A stretch of 64,000 nucleotides of DNA, taken from Bin80 sp965116685 (GTDB taxonomy: Bacteria > Bacteroidota > Rhodothermia > Rhodothermales > Bin80). The translations under genes and the position numbers were made by a program. Positions 34,204-42,950 of the stretch are shown in pieces; the stretch's first letter is position 1, and every line of letters starts with the position of its first letter. The stretch covers positions 2,232,001 to 2,296,000 of the forward strand of contig OZ220707.1 in the NCBI GenBank assembly GCA_965116685.1, written 5' to 3'. Below the pieces are notes generated by a model. That model was not told where the DNA came from, made no database searches, and saw nothing but the letters and a program-made list of their open reading frames with translations.

Positions 34204-34662
34204 ATGTTGAATCGAGTCTCCTGGATGGACGAGTTCCTGTGTGAGTATGTAGATGACACAATGGATTGCTCGGTCCGAACCGTGTTTGAGGAGTGCTTGG
34301 AGTGTGATTCTGGACTTGCAAAGAGAGTCAAGCATTTGCGTGGTACTCGGCGACTACTGAGCGAGTATAGCTTTCGGGCACCGAAAGGTTTGCGGAAAAG
34401 GGTTCGTGTACGTTTATCCCAATGTCTTCCATTCGCGACCCCGGTGCGCCCACCGCATACCAGTATTCTGGTTGGAACGGCAGCGGCAATCGCTTTGGCA
34501 GCAGCGCTCGTAGCAGGAACGTCCCAGTATATCCCCGCCCCGATGTCCGGGTTGCATAGTGCAGCAGGCCCGATTGCAGAGGCTCAGATTCAGGACCCCG
34601 AGCAGGTTAAACGAGTTAACAGCGGATCATCGACGGAGATCTCTCCGGCTATGGGCTCTTAG
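34204..34662 (+). CDS. Anti-sigma-factor-like single-pass membrane protein
   Basis: 152 residues from ATG 34204; a TTG ten codons upstream is also open. The N-terminal 70 residues (WMDEFLCEYVDDTMD, FEECLECDSGLAKRVKHLRGTRRLL) look like an anti-sigma domain of the ZAS/RsgI type, although the HxxxCxxC zinc motif is not intact. A membrane helix follows (ILVGTAAAIALAAALVAGTS, about 100-119), then a short polar periplasmic tail. No ECF sigma gene is adjacent; rpoD is 3 kb away. The stop codon (34660-34662) lies inside the tRNA-Val gene, so the last four codons are also tRNA sequence. Assignment is tentative. Confidence 0.55.
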   Translation: MLNRVSWMDEFLCEYVDDTMDCSVRTVFEECLECDSGLAKRVKHLRGTRRLLSEYSFRAPKGLRKRVRVRLSQCLPFATPVRPPHTSILVGTAAAIALAAALVAGTSQYIPAPMSGLHSAAGPIAEAQIQDPEQVKRVNSGSSTEISPAMGS

Positions 34663-34729
34663 CTCAGTGGTTTAGAGCGCTCGCCTCACACGCGAGAGGT
34701 CACAGGTTCGAATCCCGTAGGGCCCACCA
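34653..34729 (+). tRNA. tRNA-Val (anticodon CAC)
   Basis: 77 nt including an encoded CCA. Acceptor stem GGGCTCT pairs with AGGGCCC (one G-U). D stem GCTC/GAGC. Anticodon stem CTCGC/GCGAG around loop CTCACAC gives anticodon CAC (valine, GUG). T arm ACAGG-TTCGAAT-CCCGT has one A-C mismatch at its middle pair. The discriminator base is A. It starts 10 bases inside the preceding protein gene. Confidence 0.93.
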
Positions 34730-34754
34730 GTAAATCAGGATCGATTCAACAGTA

Positions 34755-35123
34755 ATGCTCAGGTCTCTCGCCTTATGCCTGTTTTCTTTCGTCGCAATAT
34801 CCCTGACTTGGGCAAATCCCACTGATTCGGTTGATCGGTTTGGTAGAGCGATTGCAGTCGGGGATGGCTACCTCTTTATATCAGAGTCGGCCGGGTTTGA
34901 AGCCCATGGAATGGTTCTGTCTATGTGCGGGGAGACGACCAGAAATGGATTTGGGGAAACTCATTGCATGTAGGGGTTGGATATGATCATACAATCGAAT
35001 ATACGGATGAGGCCGGATTCAATGGAACCTGCGGCAGCTATCCATACTTTGAGAGTGGAATTATTGTCGCGACCAGTCGCAGGGAAGGGGGGCATTCTAT
35101 AGAAGCAACCCGTAGATATTTCG
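34755..35123 (+). pseudogene. Decayed copy of the propeller/choice-of-anchor-B gene
   Basis: A wreck of the gene now intact at 35388-37751. The first 230 bp match its signal peptide and first propeller blade (DRFGRAIAVGDGYLFISES). One base is missing near 34919, which shifts the frame. About 12 further bases are lost near 34966. Then roughly 1.95 kb are absent and the sequence resumes in the last 35 codons (TDEAGFNGTCGSYPYFESG). The deletion endpoints in the intact copy share TATGGGACGGA microhomology (about 35665 and 37621). The original stop TAG has become TCG. It begins 25 bp after the tRNA gene. It cannot make a working protein. Confidence 0.88.
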
Positions 35124-35233
35124 GCGTAAATCTTTGGCTTGGATCATTGTTAGGCTTATTTGTGTAAACCTTTTCTTGATTCAGTGTATTTAACTGTAAA
35201 ATTTGAGACAAACTTTACCGGAGTCGCACGCAC
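35124..35233 (+). repeat. Duplicate of the rpoD leader/promoter region
   Basis: About 110 bp nearly identical to 37752-37858 upstream of intact rpoD; the main differences are a 4-base indel (GTGTATTTAAC here, GTTTAAC there) and loss of one T. Conservation up to the ATG suggests it contains the rpoD promoter. A TTG and a TAAAATTTG element are 18 bases apart here and 14 in the intact copy, loosely like the Bacteroidota consensus. Confidence 0.75.
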
Positions 35234-35376
35234 ATGTACGGTCTATGTTGCCAGTCAATTCTTTAAGCTTTGGCGGAGCAGGGCCGGGTTGTACGCCTGT
35301 CTCTGACTCAGATTGGCACGATCAGCAAGATTCGTAAGAGCGGTGCCCGGTTTTTGCAACAGCATGAATGGGATCC
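35234..35376 (+). pseudogene. Decayed, internally deleted copy of the start of rpoD
   Basis: Starts with ATGTAC like rpoD and runs to the GGGATCC matching rpoD codon 144. Relative to the intact gene, 291 bp (97 codons, in frame) are deleted between two GCCAG pentamers (37875 and 38166 in the intact copy). A CAA-to-TAA change then stops the frame after ten codons. The remaining part matches the QALAEQGRVVRLPLNQIGTI stretch of sigma region 3. Directly downstream the sequence joins the 5' flank of the intact 35388 gene, which marks the duplication junction. Confidence 0.88.
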
Positions 35377-35387
35377 ATCAACGAACC

Positions 35388-37751
35388 ATGACTTATTCAA
35401 GAGTAATCCATAAATCTCTTGCCTTATACCTGTTTGCTTTCTTCGCAGTATCAACAACCTGGGCAAATCCTATCGATCCGGCGGATCGGTTTGGTAGAGC
35501 GATTACTGCCGGGGATGGCTACCTCTTTATATCAGAATCGGGTGGATTTGAAACCCACGGAATGGTTCATGTCTATGTGCGGGGAGACGACCAGAAATGG
35601 GTTTGGAAAAACTCGTTGCATGGGAATGCCCATGTAGGGGATGGATTCGGCCATACAATCGGATATGGGGACGGAACACTGGCGGTAGCAGATCAATCCG
35701 CAGTGTATGTGTTTGAATTGGATCCTGAGACGGACCATTTTGTGCAGACAGATCGGCTGGAGTCAGAGCACAGCCGTACGTTTGGCAGTGCTCTTGCATT
35801 GGATGACGGGTGGCTTGCCGTAGGCACATCACAGGACAATGGATCCACTGGCCATGTCCACCTCTTTCAGAAGAACCTGGAAGGAACATGGGTCAGAAGG
35901 GCGATTCTTGAAGAACCCGGAGAGTCAACTGCATCCATGTATGGGATTGCACTTTCGATGGACCAGGGACGCCTTCTGATCGGCTCGCCCGGACTTTGTG
36001 CTGCGTACCTGTACGAGGATCAAGCCGACGGATGGGGATTGTCTGCAACGTTGCCCTGTGGGGAACTGAGCGCAGAATCCATGTATGGAATGACATTGGA
36101 CCTGAAGGGGGAGCGTGCAGTGATCGGAGTCCCTCGACACAATTCAAGAAAAGGTGCAGTCGTTGTCTGGCAGCAGGAGAACACGGAAGATTCGAGATGG
36201 AAAAAGGTAAAAATTCTTGCTCCAGAGGAGGACGCCCCCGGGTTCTTTTTTGGATCACAGGTCGAGATTCAGGATCCTCTGCGGGTCGTTGTTGGATTCC
36301 CCGTGTTTGGACCGCGTGGACAGGGCAGTGACGTAGAAGAAAATTTACGTATCTATACCGTGCAGGAAGACGAGGATTCGGAACCTGAGTACACCACTGT
36401 TCCGGGAATTACCTTCTCACTTGGATCCACAGTTGCCGTGGATGGAAGTGTAATGGCAGTTGGGTCCCCAAGTGCTGCGTATGGAGAAGGAAGCGCTGAA
36501 CTGCTGGAATTCAATAATAGTGATGCGTGGGAGATGGTCCAAGAACTCTTTTATGTTCATGAGCATATGCCCCGTAAAACTGACATCCTGTGTGATGATG
36601 GACAGGCAGAAGGGTTTGATTGCGGGCTTGTGGACCTAGTTTCCTTTCTACCGAACGAAGAAATGGAGATGAATCGCGGGGTGCGCCTGAGTGATGTGTG
36701 GGGATGGACAGATTCCGAAACCGGAATTGAATATGGTTTGATCGGCCACCTTGAAGGGACGGTCTTTATTGATTTGAGTACTCCATCGAACCCCAGGTAT
36801 CTGGGAACCATGCCTCGCACAGAAGGCTCACCAGGAAGTACCTGGCGGGATATCAAGGTGTATAAGGATCATGCATTTGTTGTCGCCGATGGTGCCCAGG
36901 AACATGGAATGCAGATCTTTGACCTGACACAACTCAGAGGACTCACCGATACTCCGGTGGAGTTTGAGGCAACGGCACATTACAGCCGGATCCACAGTGC
37001 TCATAATATTGTCATTAATGAAGAGACGGGGTTTGCCTTTGCAGTGGGAGCTTCCGCCGGAGGAGAAACCTGTGGCGGAGGATTGCACATGATTGACATC
37101 CGTGAACCCCAAACTCCCGTGTTTGCCGGATGCTTTGCAGACGAGACAACCGGACGCCGCAAGACCGGATATAGTCATGATGCGCAGTGTGTGATTTACC
37201 ATGGAGTGGATAGCGAATATGCTGGACGTGAAATTTGCTTCGGTGCCAATGAAACGGCGATCAGTATATCCGATGTAACGGACAAAGAAAACCCGGTTGC
37301 AATCGGAACCGGTTCCTATCCTGATGCCGCATACGTGCACCAGGGTTGGCTCACAGAAGATCATTCTTATTTTTTCCAGAATGATGAGCTTGATGAAATC
37401 CAAGGCAAGGTTCATAAAACACGCACTTTGGTTTGGGATGTGAGGGATCTCAGCGACCCGATCATGATTCGTGAATTCTATGGGCCTACTTCAGCGACGG
37501 ATCACAATCTGTATGTACACGGTGATCGGATGTACCAGACCAATAACGCGAGTGGTCTGCGCATCATTGATGTATCCTCACCAGAGGATCCAGTTGAGAT
37601 TGGACACTTCGACACCACCCCGTATGGGACGGATGAGGCCGGATTCAATGGAACCTGGAGCAGCTACCCATACTTTGAGAGTGGAATTATTGTCGTGACC
37701 AGTCGCAGGGAAGGAGTGTTCATTCTACAGAAGCAACCCGTAGATATTTAG
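35388..37751 (+). CDS. Exported integrin-like propeller/choice-of-anchor-B fusion protein
   Basis: 787 residues from ATG 35388, chosen because it opens a signal peptide (MTYSRVIHKSLALYLFAFFA, cleavage after TWA). A start 25 codons earlier would read the rpoD remnant in another frame. Residues of about 30-400 are FG-GAP-like blades (DRFGRAITAGDGYLFISESG, GIALSMDQGRLLIGSPG, GSTVAVDGSVMAVGSP). Residues 400-787 are an LVIVD/choice-of-anchor-B propeller (TVFIDLSTPSNPRYLGTM, GLHMIDIREPQTPVFAGCF), clearly related to the protein at 23856-25418 but without its sorting domain. Function unknown; periplasmic or extracellular. It is followed by rpoD after 107 bp. Confidence 0.82.
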   Translation: MTYSRVIHKSLALYLFAFFAVSTTWANPIDPADRFGRAITAGDGYLFISESGGFETHGMVHVYVRGDDQKWVWKNSLHGNAHVGDGFGHTIGYGDGTLAVADQSAVYVFELDPETDHFVQTDRLESEHSRTFGSALALDDGWLAVGTSQDNGSTGHVHLFQKNLEGTWVRRAILEEPGESTASMYGIALSMDQGRLLIGSPGLCAAYLYEDQADGWGLSATLPCGELSAESMYGMTLDLKGERAVIGVPRHNSRKGAVVVWQQENTEDSRWKKVKILAPEEDAPGFFFGSQVEIQDPLRVVVGFPVFGPRGQGSDVEENLRIYTVQEDEDSEPEYTTVPGITFSLGSTVAVDGSVMAVGSPSAAYGEGSAELLEFNNSDAWEMVQELFYVHEHMPRKTDILCDDGQAEGFDCGLVDLVSFLPNEEMEMNRGVRLSDVWGWTDSETGIEYGLIGHLEGTVFIDLSTPSNPRYLGTMPRTEGSPGSTWRDIKVYKDHAFVVADGAQEHGMQIFDLTQLRGLTDTPVEFEATAHYSRIHSAHNIVINEETGFAFAVGASAGGETCGGGLHMIDIREPQTPVFAGCFADETTGRRKTGYSHDAQCVIYHGVDSEYAGREICFGANETAISISDVTDKENPVAIGTGSYPDAAYVHQGWLTEDHSYFFQNDELDEIQGKVHKTRTLVWDVRDLSDPIMIREFYGPTSATDHNLYVHGDRMYQTNNASGLRIIDVSSPEDPVEIGHFDTTPYGTDEAGFNGTWSSYPYFESGIIVVTSRREGVFILQKQPVDI

Positions 37752-37858
37752 GCGTAAATCTTTTGGCTTGGATCATTGTTAGGCTTATTTGTGTAAACCT
37801 TTTCTTGATTCAGTTTAACTGTAAAATTTGAGACAAACTTTACCGGAGTCGCACGCAC

Positions 37859-38698
37859 ATGTACGTCCCACGTCGCCAGCGCATGCTGGATCAATATCTG
37901 AAGGAGATTGGTCAGATTGACCTCGTAACTCCCGCTGAAGAGGCGGAATTGGCCCGGCGGATCAAACAAGGTGACGAAGAAGCGCTCCTGAAGCTGACCC
38001 GTGCCAATCTCCGCTTCGTCGTTTCGGTGGCAAAAAAATTCCAGGGACAGGGTCTGCATCTCACTGATTTGATCAATGAAGGGAACTATGGTCTCATCAA
38101 AGCAGCCAAACGCTTTGATGAAACACGCGGGTTCAAGTTCATCTCCTATGCCGTATGGTGGATTCGCCAGTCCATCCTTCAAGCTCTGGCGGAGCAGGGT
38201 CGGGTCGTACGCCTGCCTCTGAATCAAATTGGCACAATCAGTAAGATTCGCAAGAGCAGTGCCCGGCTTTCGCAACAGCATGAGCGGGATCCGAACCTGG
38301 AAGAACTGTCGACGGATCTGCAGATTGATATAGAAAAGGTCCGCAATGCGATGCAGCGGACGAGTCGGCATCTGTCAATGGATGCCCCCTTTAACGATGA
38401 GGATGAAAACAGCCTTTTGGATATTCTACCCAGTGACGAGGTTGCTTCTCCCGATGAATCCCTCCAGGGAGAATCCCTGAAGATTGATATTGAAGTCGCA
38501 CTCAGCAGTCTTTGCCCCCGTGAGGCAGAAATCACCCGACTCTTTTTTGGAGTTGGACGTGAACATCCACTGACACTGGAAGAAATTGGCCACCGGTTTG
38601 ATTTAACGAGGGAGCGGGTACGCCAGATCAAAGAAAAGGCGATCCGGAAACTTCGCCAGAAACATCGCCGGGAAAACCTGAAATTTCACGCAAGGTAA
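37859..38698 (+). CDS. rpoD: Primary RNA polymerase sigma factor
   Basis: 279 residues, short as in Bacteroidota-type primary sigma factors, with no region 1.1. Region 1.2 is at the very start (MLDQYLKEIGQIDLVTPAEE); region 2 has NLRFVVSVAKKFQGQGL, DLINEGNYGLIKAAKRFD and YAVWWIRQSI; region 3 follows; region 4 ends in LTLEEIGHRFDLTRERVRQI. These identify a housekeeping sigma factor that sets promoter choice for most genes. The 5' region and first half exist in a second, broken copy at 35124-35376. The gene is monocistronic; 177 bp separate it from the tolC-type gene. Confidence 0.95.
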   Translation: MYVPRRQRMLDQYLKEIGQIDLVTPAEEAELARRIKQGDEEALLKLTRANLRFVVSVAKKFQGQGLHLTDLINEGNYGLIKAAKRFDETRGFKFISYAVWWIRQSILQALAEQGRVVRLPLNQIGTISKIRKSSARLSQQHERDPNLEELSTDLQIDIEKVRNAMQRTSRHLSMDAPFNDEDENSLLDILPSDEVASPDESLQGESLKIDIEVALSSLCPREAEITRLFFGVGREHPLTLEEIGHRFDLTRERVRQIKEKAIRKLRQKHRRENLKFHAR

Positions 38699-38875
38699 AA
38701 GTCCCTCAAGAGGTTCGATACTCACCGTGGCTATACGAAGGGAAGGCTTGATGTTGCGGTAGCGTCAAAGTGTAACAACTGTGATAAGCCTGCGTACACA
38801 CGGGTTGGTGACGCGGCGCTGACTCCACATTTAACTAAAGTTACCGTTTTTGAACCCATCCAATTAAGCGCACTC

Positions 38876-40228
38876 ATGACTATTCGAGTCCTGTCACGCA
38901 GTTTTTGTGTGATCTTCCTGACCACCTTGATCCTGACTTCCGTTCCGAAAGCTCAACAAACCATCACTTTTGAAGAGGCAGTACGCATTGCCTTGGATCA
39001 GAATACGCAGCTGCGGCAGAGCGCCAATCAGGTGCGGTTGAGCGAGATTGGTGTGCAGTCTGCGCGTGCAGCATTTCTTCCGAGTTTTAATGTAAGCACA
39101 GGTACAGGAACCAATTTCGGGCTGTCGTTCGACACGAATGTGGGGGAACTTCGCACAACGGCGAATACCCGCTTCAACATGAATGCATTTACGTCTCTGA
39201 CCCTGTTTGACGGGTTTCAGAGTCAGGCGAACCTTCGTGAGAGCCGATTGAATGTCACTTCTGCCGACTTGGCACTTGAGCGTGATCGCCAGTTGGTCGT
39301 ATTTCAGGTTGCCAGCCAATTTCTCGCCTATATCCAGGCTTCTGAGCAGATCGCGGTACAGGAAGAAAATTTGGCGGCTGCACAGCAGCTTCTGGCCCAG
39401 ATCGAAGAATTTGTACGGGTTGGTACACGTCCAGTATCAGACCTGTACCAGCAACAGGCAGCAGTAGAATCTGCAGAGCTCGCGATATTGCAGACCGAGC
39501 AGTTGGCCCAGATATCTGAAGCGAATTTGCTTCAGATTTTGCGGTTGGATCCCTTGGGAAGTTACGAATTTGTGATTCCAGATTTGGCGGACGAACTACT
39601 GATACCGGAAGAGTATGACCTGCGAGATCTCTATGAGCGTGCACAGCTGCAACGTGGAGATTTACGCTCCCAGGAAGTTGCCGTGGATGCAGCAGAGCAG
39701 GGGTTGCGGGTGGCTCGAAGTAGTATGATGCCGCAATTAAGCTTCTCGGCCGGTGCCGGTACAAGCTTCAATAGCGGGCTTGAAAACTTGACTTTTGGCG
39801 ATCAGCTGGACAGGAACCGGTCCCAGTCAATTTCACTTTCCCTGAATTTACCCGTCTTCAATCGTCTCCGGACACGCTCCCAGGTTCAGCGGGCCCGAGT
39901 CGTGCACGAGAATGCACGGATCGGTGTTGAAGCCATTCAGCAGCAGATCGGGGTTGAAGTGCGTCAGGCGTATTCGGACTACCTTACAGCGCAAAAAGAA
40001 CTTGAAGTAACTCAGCGGCAATTAGTGTTCCGTGAGCAGGCATTGGAAGCGACCCGCGAGCGCTATAATGTCGGGGCAGCAACCTTGGTTGAACTCACAC
40101 AGGCACAATCCGAGTTTGTACAGGCTTCTCAGGATGCAGTGGCTGCGCGCTACACCATTTTTGTGCGCAAACGTCTGATCCGCTACTATACCGGTGAACT
40201 GAATCCAAGTCTCCCATTATTTGAATAA
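38876..40228 (+). CDS. TolC-family outer-membrane efflux protein
   Basis: 450 residues. Signal peptide 1-26 (cleavage after PKA). It starts the mature part with ITFEEAVRIALDQNTQL, the usual TolC repeat beginning, and has two such halves built of long amphipathic helices plus short beta segments (ARAAFLPSFNVSTGTG; ARSSMMPQLSFSAGAG). The trimer forms the outer-membrane channel of tripartite exporters. It stands first in the operon; the adaptor gene starts directly at the base after its TAA. Confidence 0.93.
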   Translation: MTIRVLSRSFCVIFLTTLILTSVPKAQQTITFEEAVRIALDQNTQLRQSANQVRLSEIGVQSARAAFLPSFNVSTGTGTNFGLSFDTNVGELRTTANTRFNMNAFTSLTLFDGFQSQANLRESRLNVTSADLALERDRQLVVFQVASQFLAYIQASEQIAVQEENLAAAQQLLAQIEEFVRVGTRPVSDLYQQQAAVESAELAILQTEQLAQISEANLLQILRLDPLGSYEFVIPDLADELLIPEEYDLRDLYERAQLQRGDLRSQEVAVDAAEQGLRVARSSMMPQLSFSAGAGTSFNSGLENLTFGDQLDRNRSQSISLSLNLPVFNRLRTRSQVQRARVVHENARIGVEAIQQQIGVEVRQAYSDYLTAQKELEVTQRQLVFREQALEATRERYNVGAATLVELTQAQSEFVQASQDAVAARYTIFVRKRLIRYYTGELNPSLPLFE

Positions 40229-41602
40229 ATGGCAAAGAAAAAAAATCGTACACGTACAATCCTGATCGTTATCGGGATCGCCGTGATCCTTCTCGTGATC
40301 CTTGGCCTCGTAGGGCGCCGTCTTAGTGGTCCCAATGCAACGCAGGTAGAAATTGTTACCGTAGAAATGCGGACCGTGACGCAGACGGTCACGGCTTCCG
40401 GTCGCGTCCAGCCGGAAGTGGAAATCATTATCAGCCCGGATGTCTCTGGTGAAATCGTCCAACTCCCGGTGGTGGAGGGACAACAGGTTCAGAGGGGAGA
40501 ACTTCTGGCGCGGATCAAGTCCGATTTTTACGAAGCTCAGGTAGAGCAGGCCGAAGCACAACTCTCGCAAGCTAAAGCAAACCTGTCGCAACAGGAAGCG
40601 AACCTTCTGCTGCAGGAACAGACGCTGGACCGCCAGCGCCAGCTTTACGAGGCGGAAGTGATTCCTCTTGAGCAATATGAACAGAGTGATACCGAGTACA
40701 AGGTCGCGCAGGCAAACGTGGATGCGGCAAGCTTCAACGTAGAAAGTGCACAGGCACGCCTGAGAGAGTCCAGAGAGCAGCTCAGAAAAACGGCACTCTA
40801 TGCACCAATGTCCGGTACGGTGAGCCAGTTGGATATTGAACTGGGAGAACGCGTAACCGGGAATGAGCTACAGGCGGGGACCACCGTTATGAAAGTGGCT
40901 CGTCTGGACCAAATGGAGTTAGAGGTTGAAGTCAGTGAAAACGATGTGGTCAATGTCGCTCTTGGGGATACGGCTTCGATTGAAGTGGATGCCTACCCCA
41001 ATCGCATATTCAAAGGGGTGGTCACAGAAATTGCAAACTCAGCCCGACTCCAGGGAAGTACGTTCCAGGAACAGGTTACAAATTTCCCCGTCAAGGTACG
41101 GATCCTTGATCCCCATAACGCCGAGGCCAGAGCTATGGGCATGGTAGATGCAGGACTCGCTGGCGAGACACCGGCAACGGAGAATTATCCCAGTTTCCGC
41201 CCCGGCATGAGTGGCACCGTTGATATCTTTACAGACACGGCCCAGGAGGTCCTTTCGATTCCGATTCAAGCCGTAACCGTGCGGGACTTCACCGCAATCA
41301 GACGAGCACGAAATAGAAGCGAAGCAGCGGAATCAGATTCCACGGCTGGTGATGAGGAAGAAGTAAAGCCGGGTGGGGTCGGTGCGGAAGAAGACCTGCA
41401 GCGGATGGTATTCGTCGTAGATGAAGCAATGAACGCATTCGCCACAATTGTTGAGACGGGAATTTCAGATGATCAGTTCATTGAAATCAAATCGGGGTTG
41501 GAAGAGGGAGACCGGGTCGTGAATGGTCCCTATAGTGCGGTCAGTCGTGAATTGGATGATAGGGACCTAGTTGAAGAGCGCGGCGGTAGCCGGTCATTCT
41601 AG
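40229..41602 (+). CDS. Periplasmic adaptor (MacA/HlyD family) of an export system
   Basis: 457 residues. A single N-terminal membrane anchor (about 10-30, TILIVIGIAVILLVILGLVG) is followed by a barrel/lipoyl segment (VSGEIVQLPVVEGQQVQRGELLARI), a long coiled-coil hairpin (about 90-180), the second lipoyl half (LYAPMSGTVSQLDIELGERV) and a beta-barrel domain. Near residue 355-395 there is an acidic insertion (AESDSTAGDEEEVKPGG) unusual for MacA. It bridges the TolC-type channel to an inner-membrane pump. The ABC ATPase gene begins one base after its stop. Confidence 0.9.
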   Translation: MAKKKNRTRTILIVIGIAVILLVILGLVGRRLSGPNATQVEIVTVEMRTVTQTVTASGRVQPEVEIIISPDVSGEIVQLPVVEGQQVQRGELLARIKSDFYEAQVEQAEAQLSQAKANLSQQEANLLLQEQTLDRQRQLYEAEVIPLEQYEQSDTEYKVAQANVDAASFNVESAQARLRESREQLRKTALYAPMSGTVSQLDIELGERVTGNELQAGTTVMKVARLDQMELEVEVSENDVVNVALGDTASIEVDAYPNRIFKGVVTEIANSARLQGSTFQEQVTNFPVKVRILDPHNAEARAMGMVDAGLAGETPATENYPSFRPGMSGTVDIFTDTAQEVLSIPIQAVTVRDFTAIRRARNRSEAAESDSTAGDEEEVKPGGVGAEEDLQRMVFVVDEAMNAFATIVETGISDDQFIEIKSGLEEGDRVVNGPYSAVSRELDDRDLVEERGGSRSF

Positions 41603-41603
41603 G

Positions 41604-42350
41604 ATGGACAACGGAGCAAATAGCCAGCCTCTGATCCGGCTGCGTGACGTCAAGAAAATCTACCCGATGGGTACAGAAGTCGTGCGTGCCCTTGATGGGG
41701 TCAGTATGGACGTCCATCCGAATGAGTATGTGGCAGTCATGGGGCCGAGCGGTTCCGGCAAGTCCACACTCATGAACATGATCGGCTGTCTGGATACACC
41801 CTCCGAAGGAGAGTATTATCTTCGAGGAGAGAACGTAGGTGAAATGGCGGATGATGAACTGGCGGATATTCGTAATCGTGAAGTTGGATTCGTATTCCAA
41901 ACCTTTAATCTGTTGCCCCGCGTGAACTGCCTTCAGAATGTAGAGCTTCCGCTCATCTACAGTGGAAAAACAAGAGGCCAGCGCAAACAGATGGCCGAGC
42001 GTGCACTAGATCAGGTTGGATTGTCAGATCGAGTCACCCACAAGCCGAACGAATTATCAGGTGGGCAGCGTCAGCGTGTTGCGGTTGCTCGCGCTTTGGT
42101 CAATAACCCTGCATTGGTCCTGGCTGATGAGCCCACCGGAAACCTGGACACCAAGACAGGCCGAGAAATCATGCTACTCTTTGAGACGCTCTTTCGGAGA
42201 GGAAATACGCTCATGGTTGTGACGCATGAAGAAGAAGTTGCACATCATGCACGGCGCATTGTTCGCTTGCGGGATGGCCTCATAGAAAGCGATGTGCGGG
42301 TTGAAAAACCAATCCTGGCACACAAAGATGCATCGGCCGCAGTGGCCTGA
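41604..42350 (+). CDS. ABC transporter ATPase (MacB/LolD type)
   Basis: 248 residues from ATG 41604, just after the adaptor's stop; a longer frame from 41571 would overlap that gene. Walker A GPSGSGKST at 47-55, signature LSGGQRQRVAVARAL at about 150, Walker B LVLADEPTGNLD at about 173 and the switch histidine in VVTHEEEV. The family powers MacB-type mechanotransmission or lipoprotein release. The expected FtsX/MacB permease is neither fused nor next to it, so the membrane partner must be elsewhere or has been lost. Third and last gene of the tolC-macA-ATPase operon. Confidence 0.9.
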   Translation: MDNGANSQPLIRLRDVKKIYPMGTEVVRALDGVSMDVHPNEYVAVMGPSGSGKSTLMNMIGCLDTPSEGEYYLRGENVGEMADDELADIRNREVGFVFQTFNLLPRVNCLQNVELPLIYSGKTRGQRKQMAERALDQVGLSDRVTHKPNELSGGQRQRVAVARALVNNPALVLADEPTGNLDTKTGREIMLLFETLFRRGNTLMVVTHEEEVAHHARRIVRLRDGLIESDVRVEKPILAHKDASAAVA

Positions 42351-42418
42351 AATGCCGATGAGTCGCCGAACAGGAGTGCGGTGAATCCCTTGAAACTACC
42401 GTTGCTTTATCATTTTTC

Positions 42419-42910
42419 TCATGATGGAGTACAATCAACCGCTTCCTCCATCTGTATAAATCGCACCGCAGTGTGTGTTTGTGGGATCCGGATGGCTTCA
42501 AAAGGTACACCAGGAGCGTAGGAAGGTCGGCAATCTGTTCCTGGAGAGAATAAGCGATACGTTGCCACTACGGTATCCCGGAGACTCTCAACAAGTTCAA
42601 AGCGCAGGTCGTAGCCACCGGAATTCACATCTACAGCTGCCAGAAGGACCGTTTCCATTTCAAAATCCACCGACGTAAAGGGCAGAAGTGGTTGAAGCGA
42701 ATCCGTATATGCCGACCAAGTGCTTGGCTCTGAGATCATGTGCGTGGTCGTCGTGTCCAGAGATGCCTGTACCCCACGACCCAGAGATACGTACGGAATG
42801 AGTTCCGCAAGATCTTCTTCTGTGAGTTCGGGTACCTGTTGTGCAGTTTCGCAACCTGCGAGCATCGCAAGTAAAAATATTAATCCAAAAAAGAAACCTA
42901 GTCTTTGCAT
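42419..42910 (-). CDS. Lipoprotein with a PrcB-like C-terminal domain
   Basis: 163 residues. A lipobox ends at C20 (LLAMLAGC), so the protein should be lipidated and membrane-anchored. The C-terminal half, VDFEMETVLLAAVDVNSGGYDLR through to IRIPQTHTAVRF, has the pattern of the PrcB_C domain, named after a protein of the dentilisin protease complex in Treponema and found in many exported proteins of unknown role. It is convergent with the ATPase gene (68 bp) and diverges from rpoZ (40 bp). Function not known. Confidence 0.65.
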   Translation of the reverse strand: MQRLGFFFGLIFLLAMLAGCETAQQVPELTEEDLAELIPYVSLGRGVQASLDTTTTHMISEPSTWSAYTDSLQPLLPFTSVDFEMETVLLAAVDVNSGGYDLRFELVESLRDTVVATYRLFSPGTDCRPSYAPGVPFEAIRIPQTHTAVRFIQMEEAVDCTPS

Positions 42911-42950
42911 GGGGGTATCACTGGGCTGTTAAAATGAATGGACCACTTTT

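Noticed and set aside
35313..35387. 25-codon N-terminal extension of the propeller protein
   Set aside because: It reads the rpoD remnant in a foreign frame and would place the signal peptide inside the protein.
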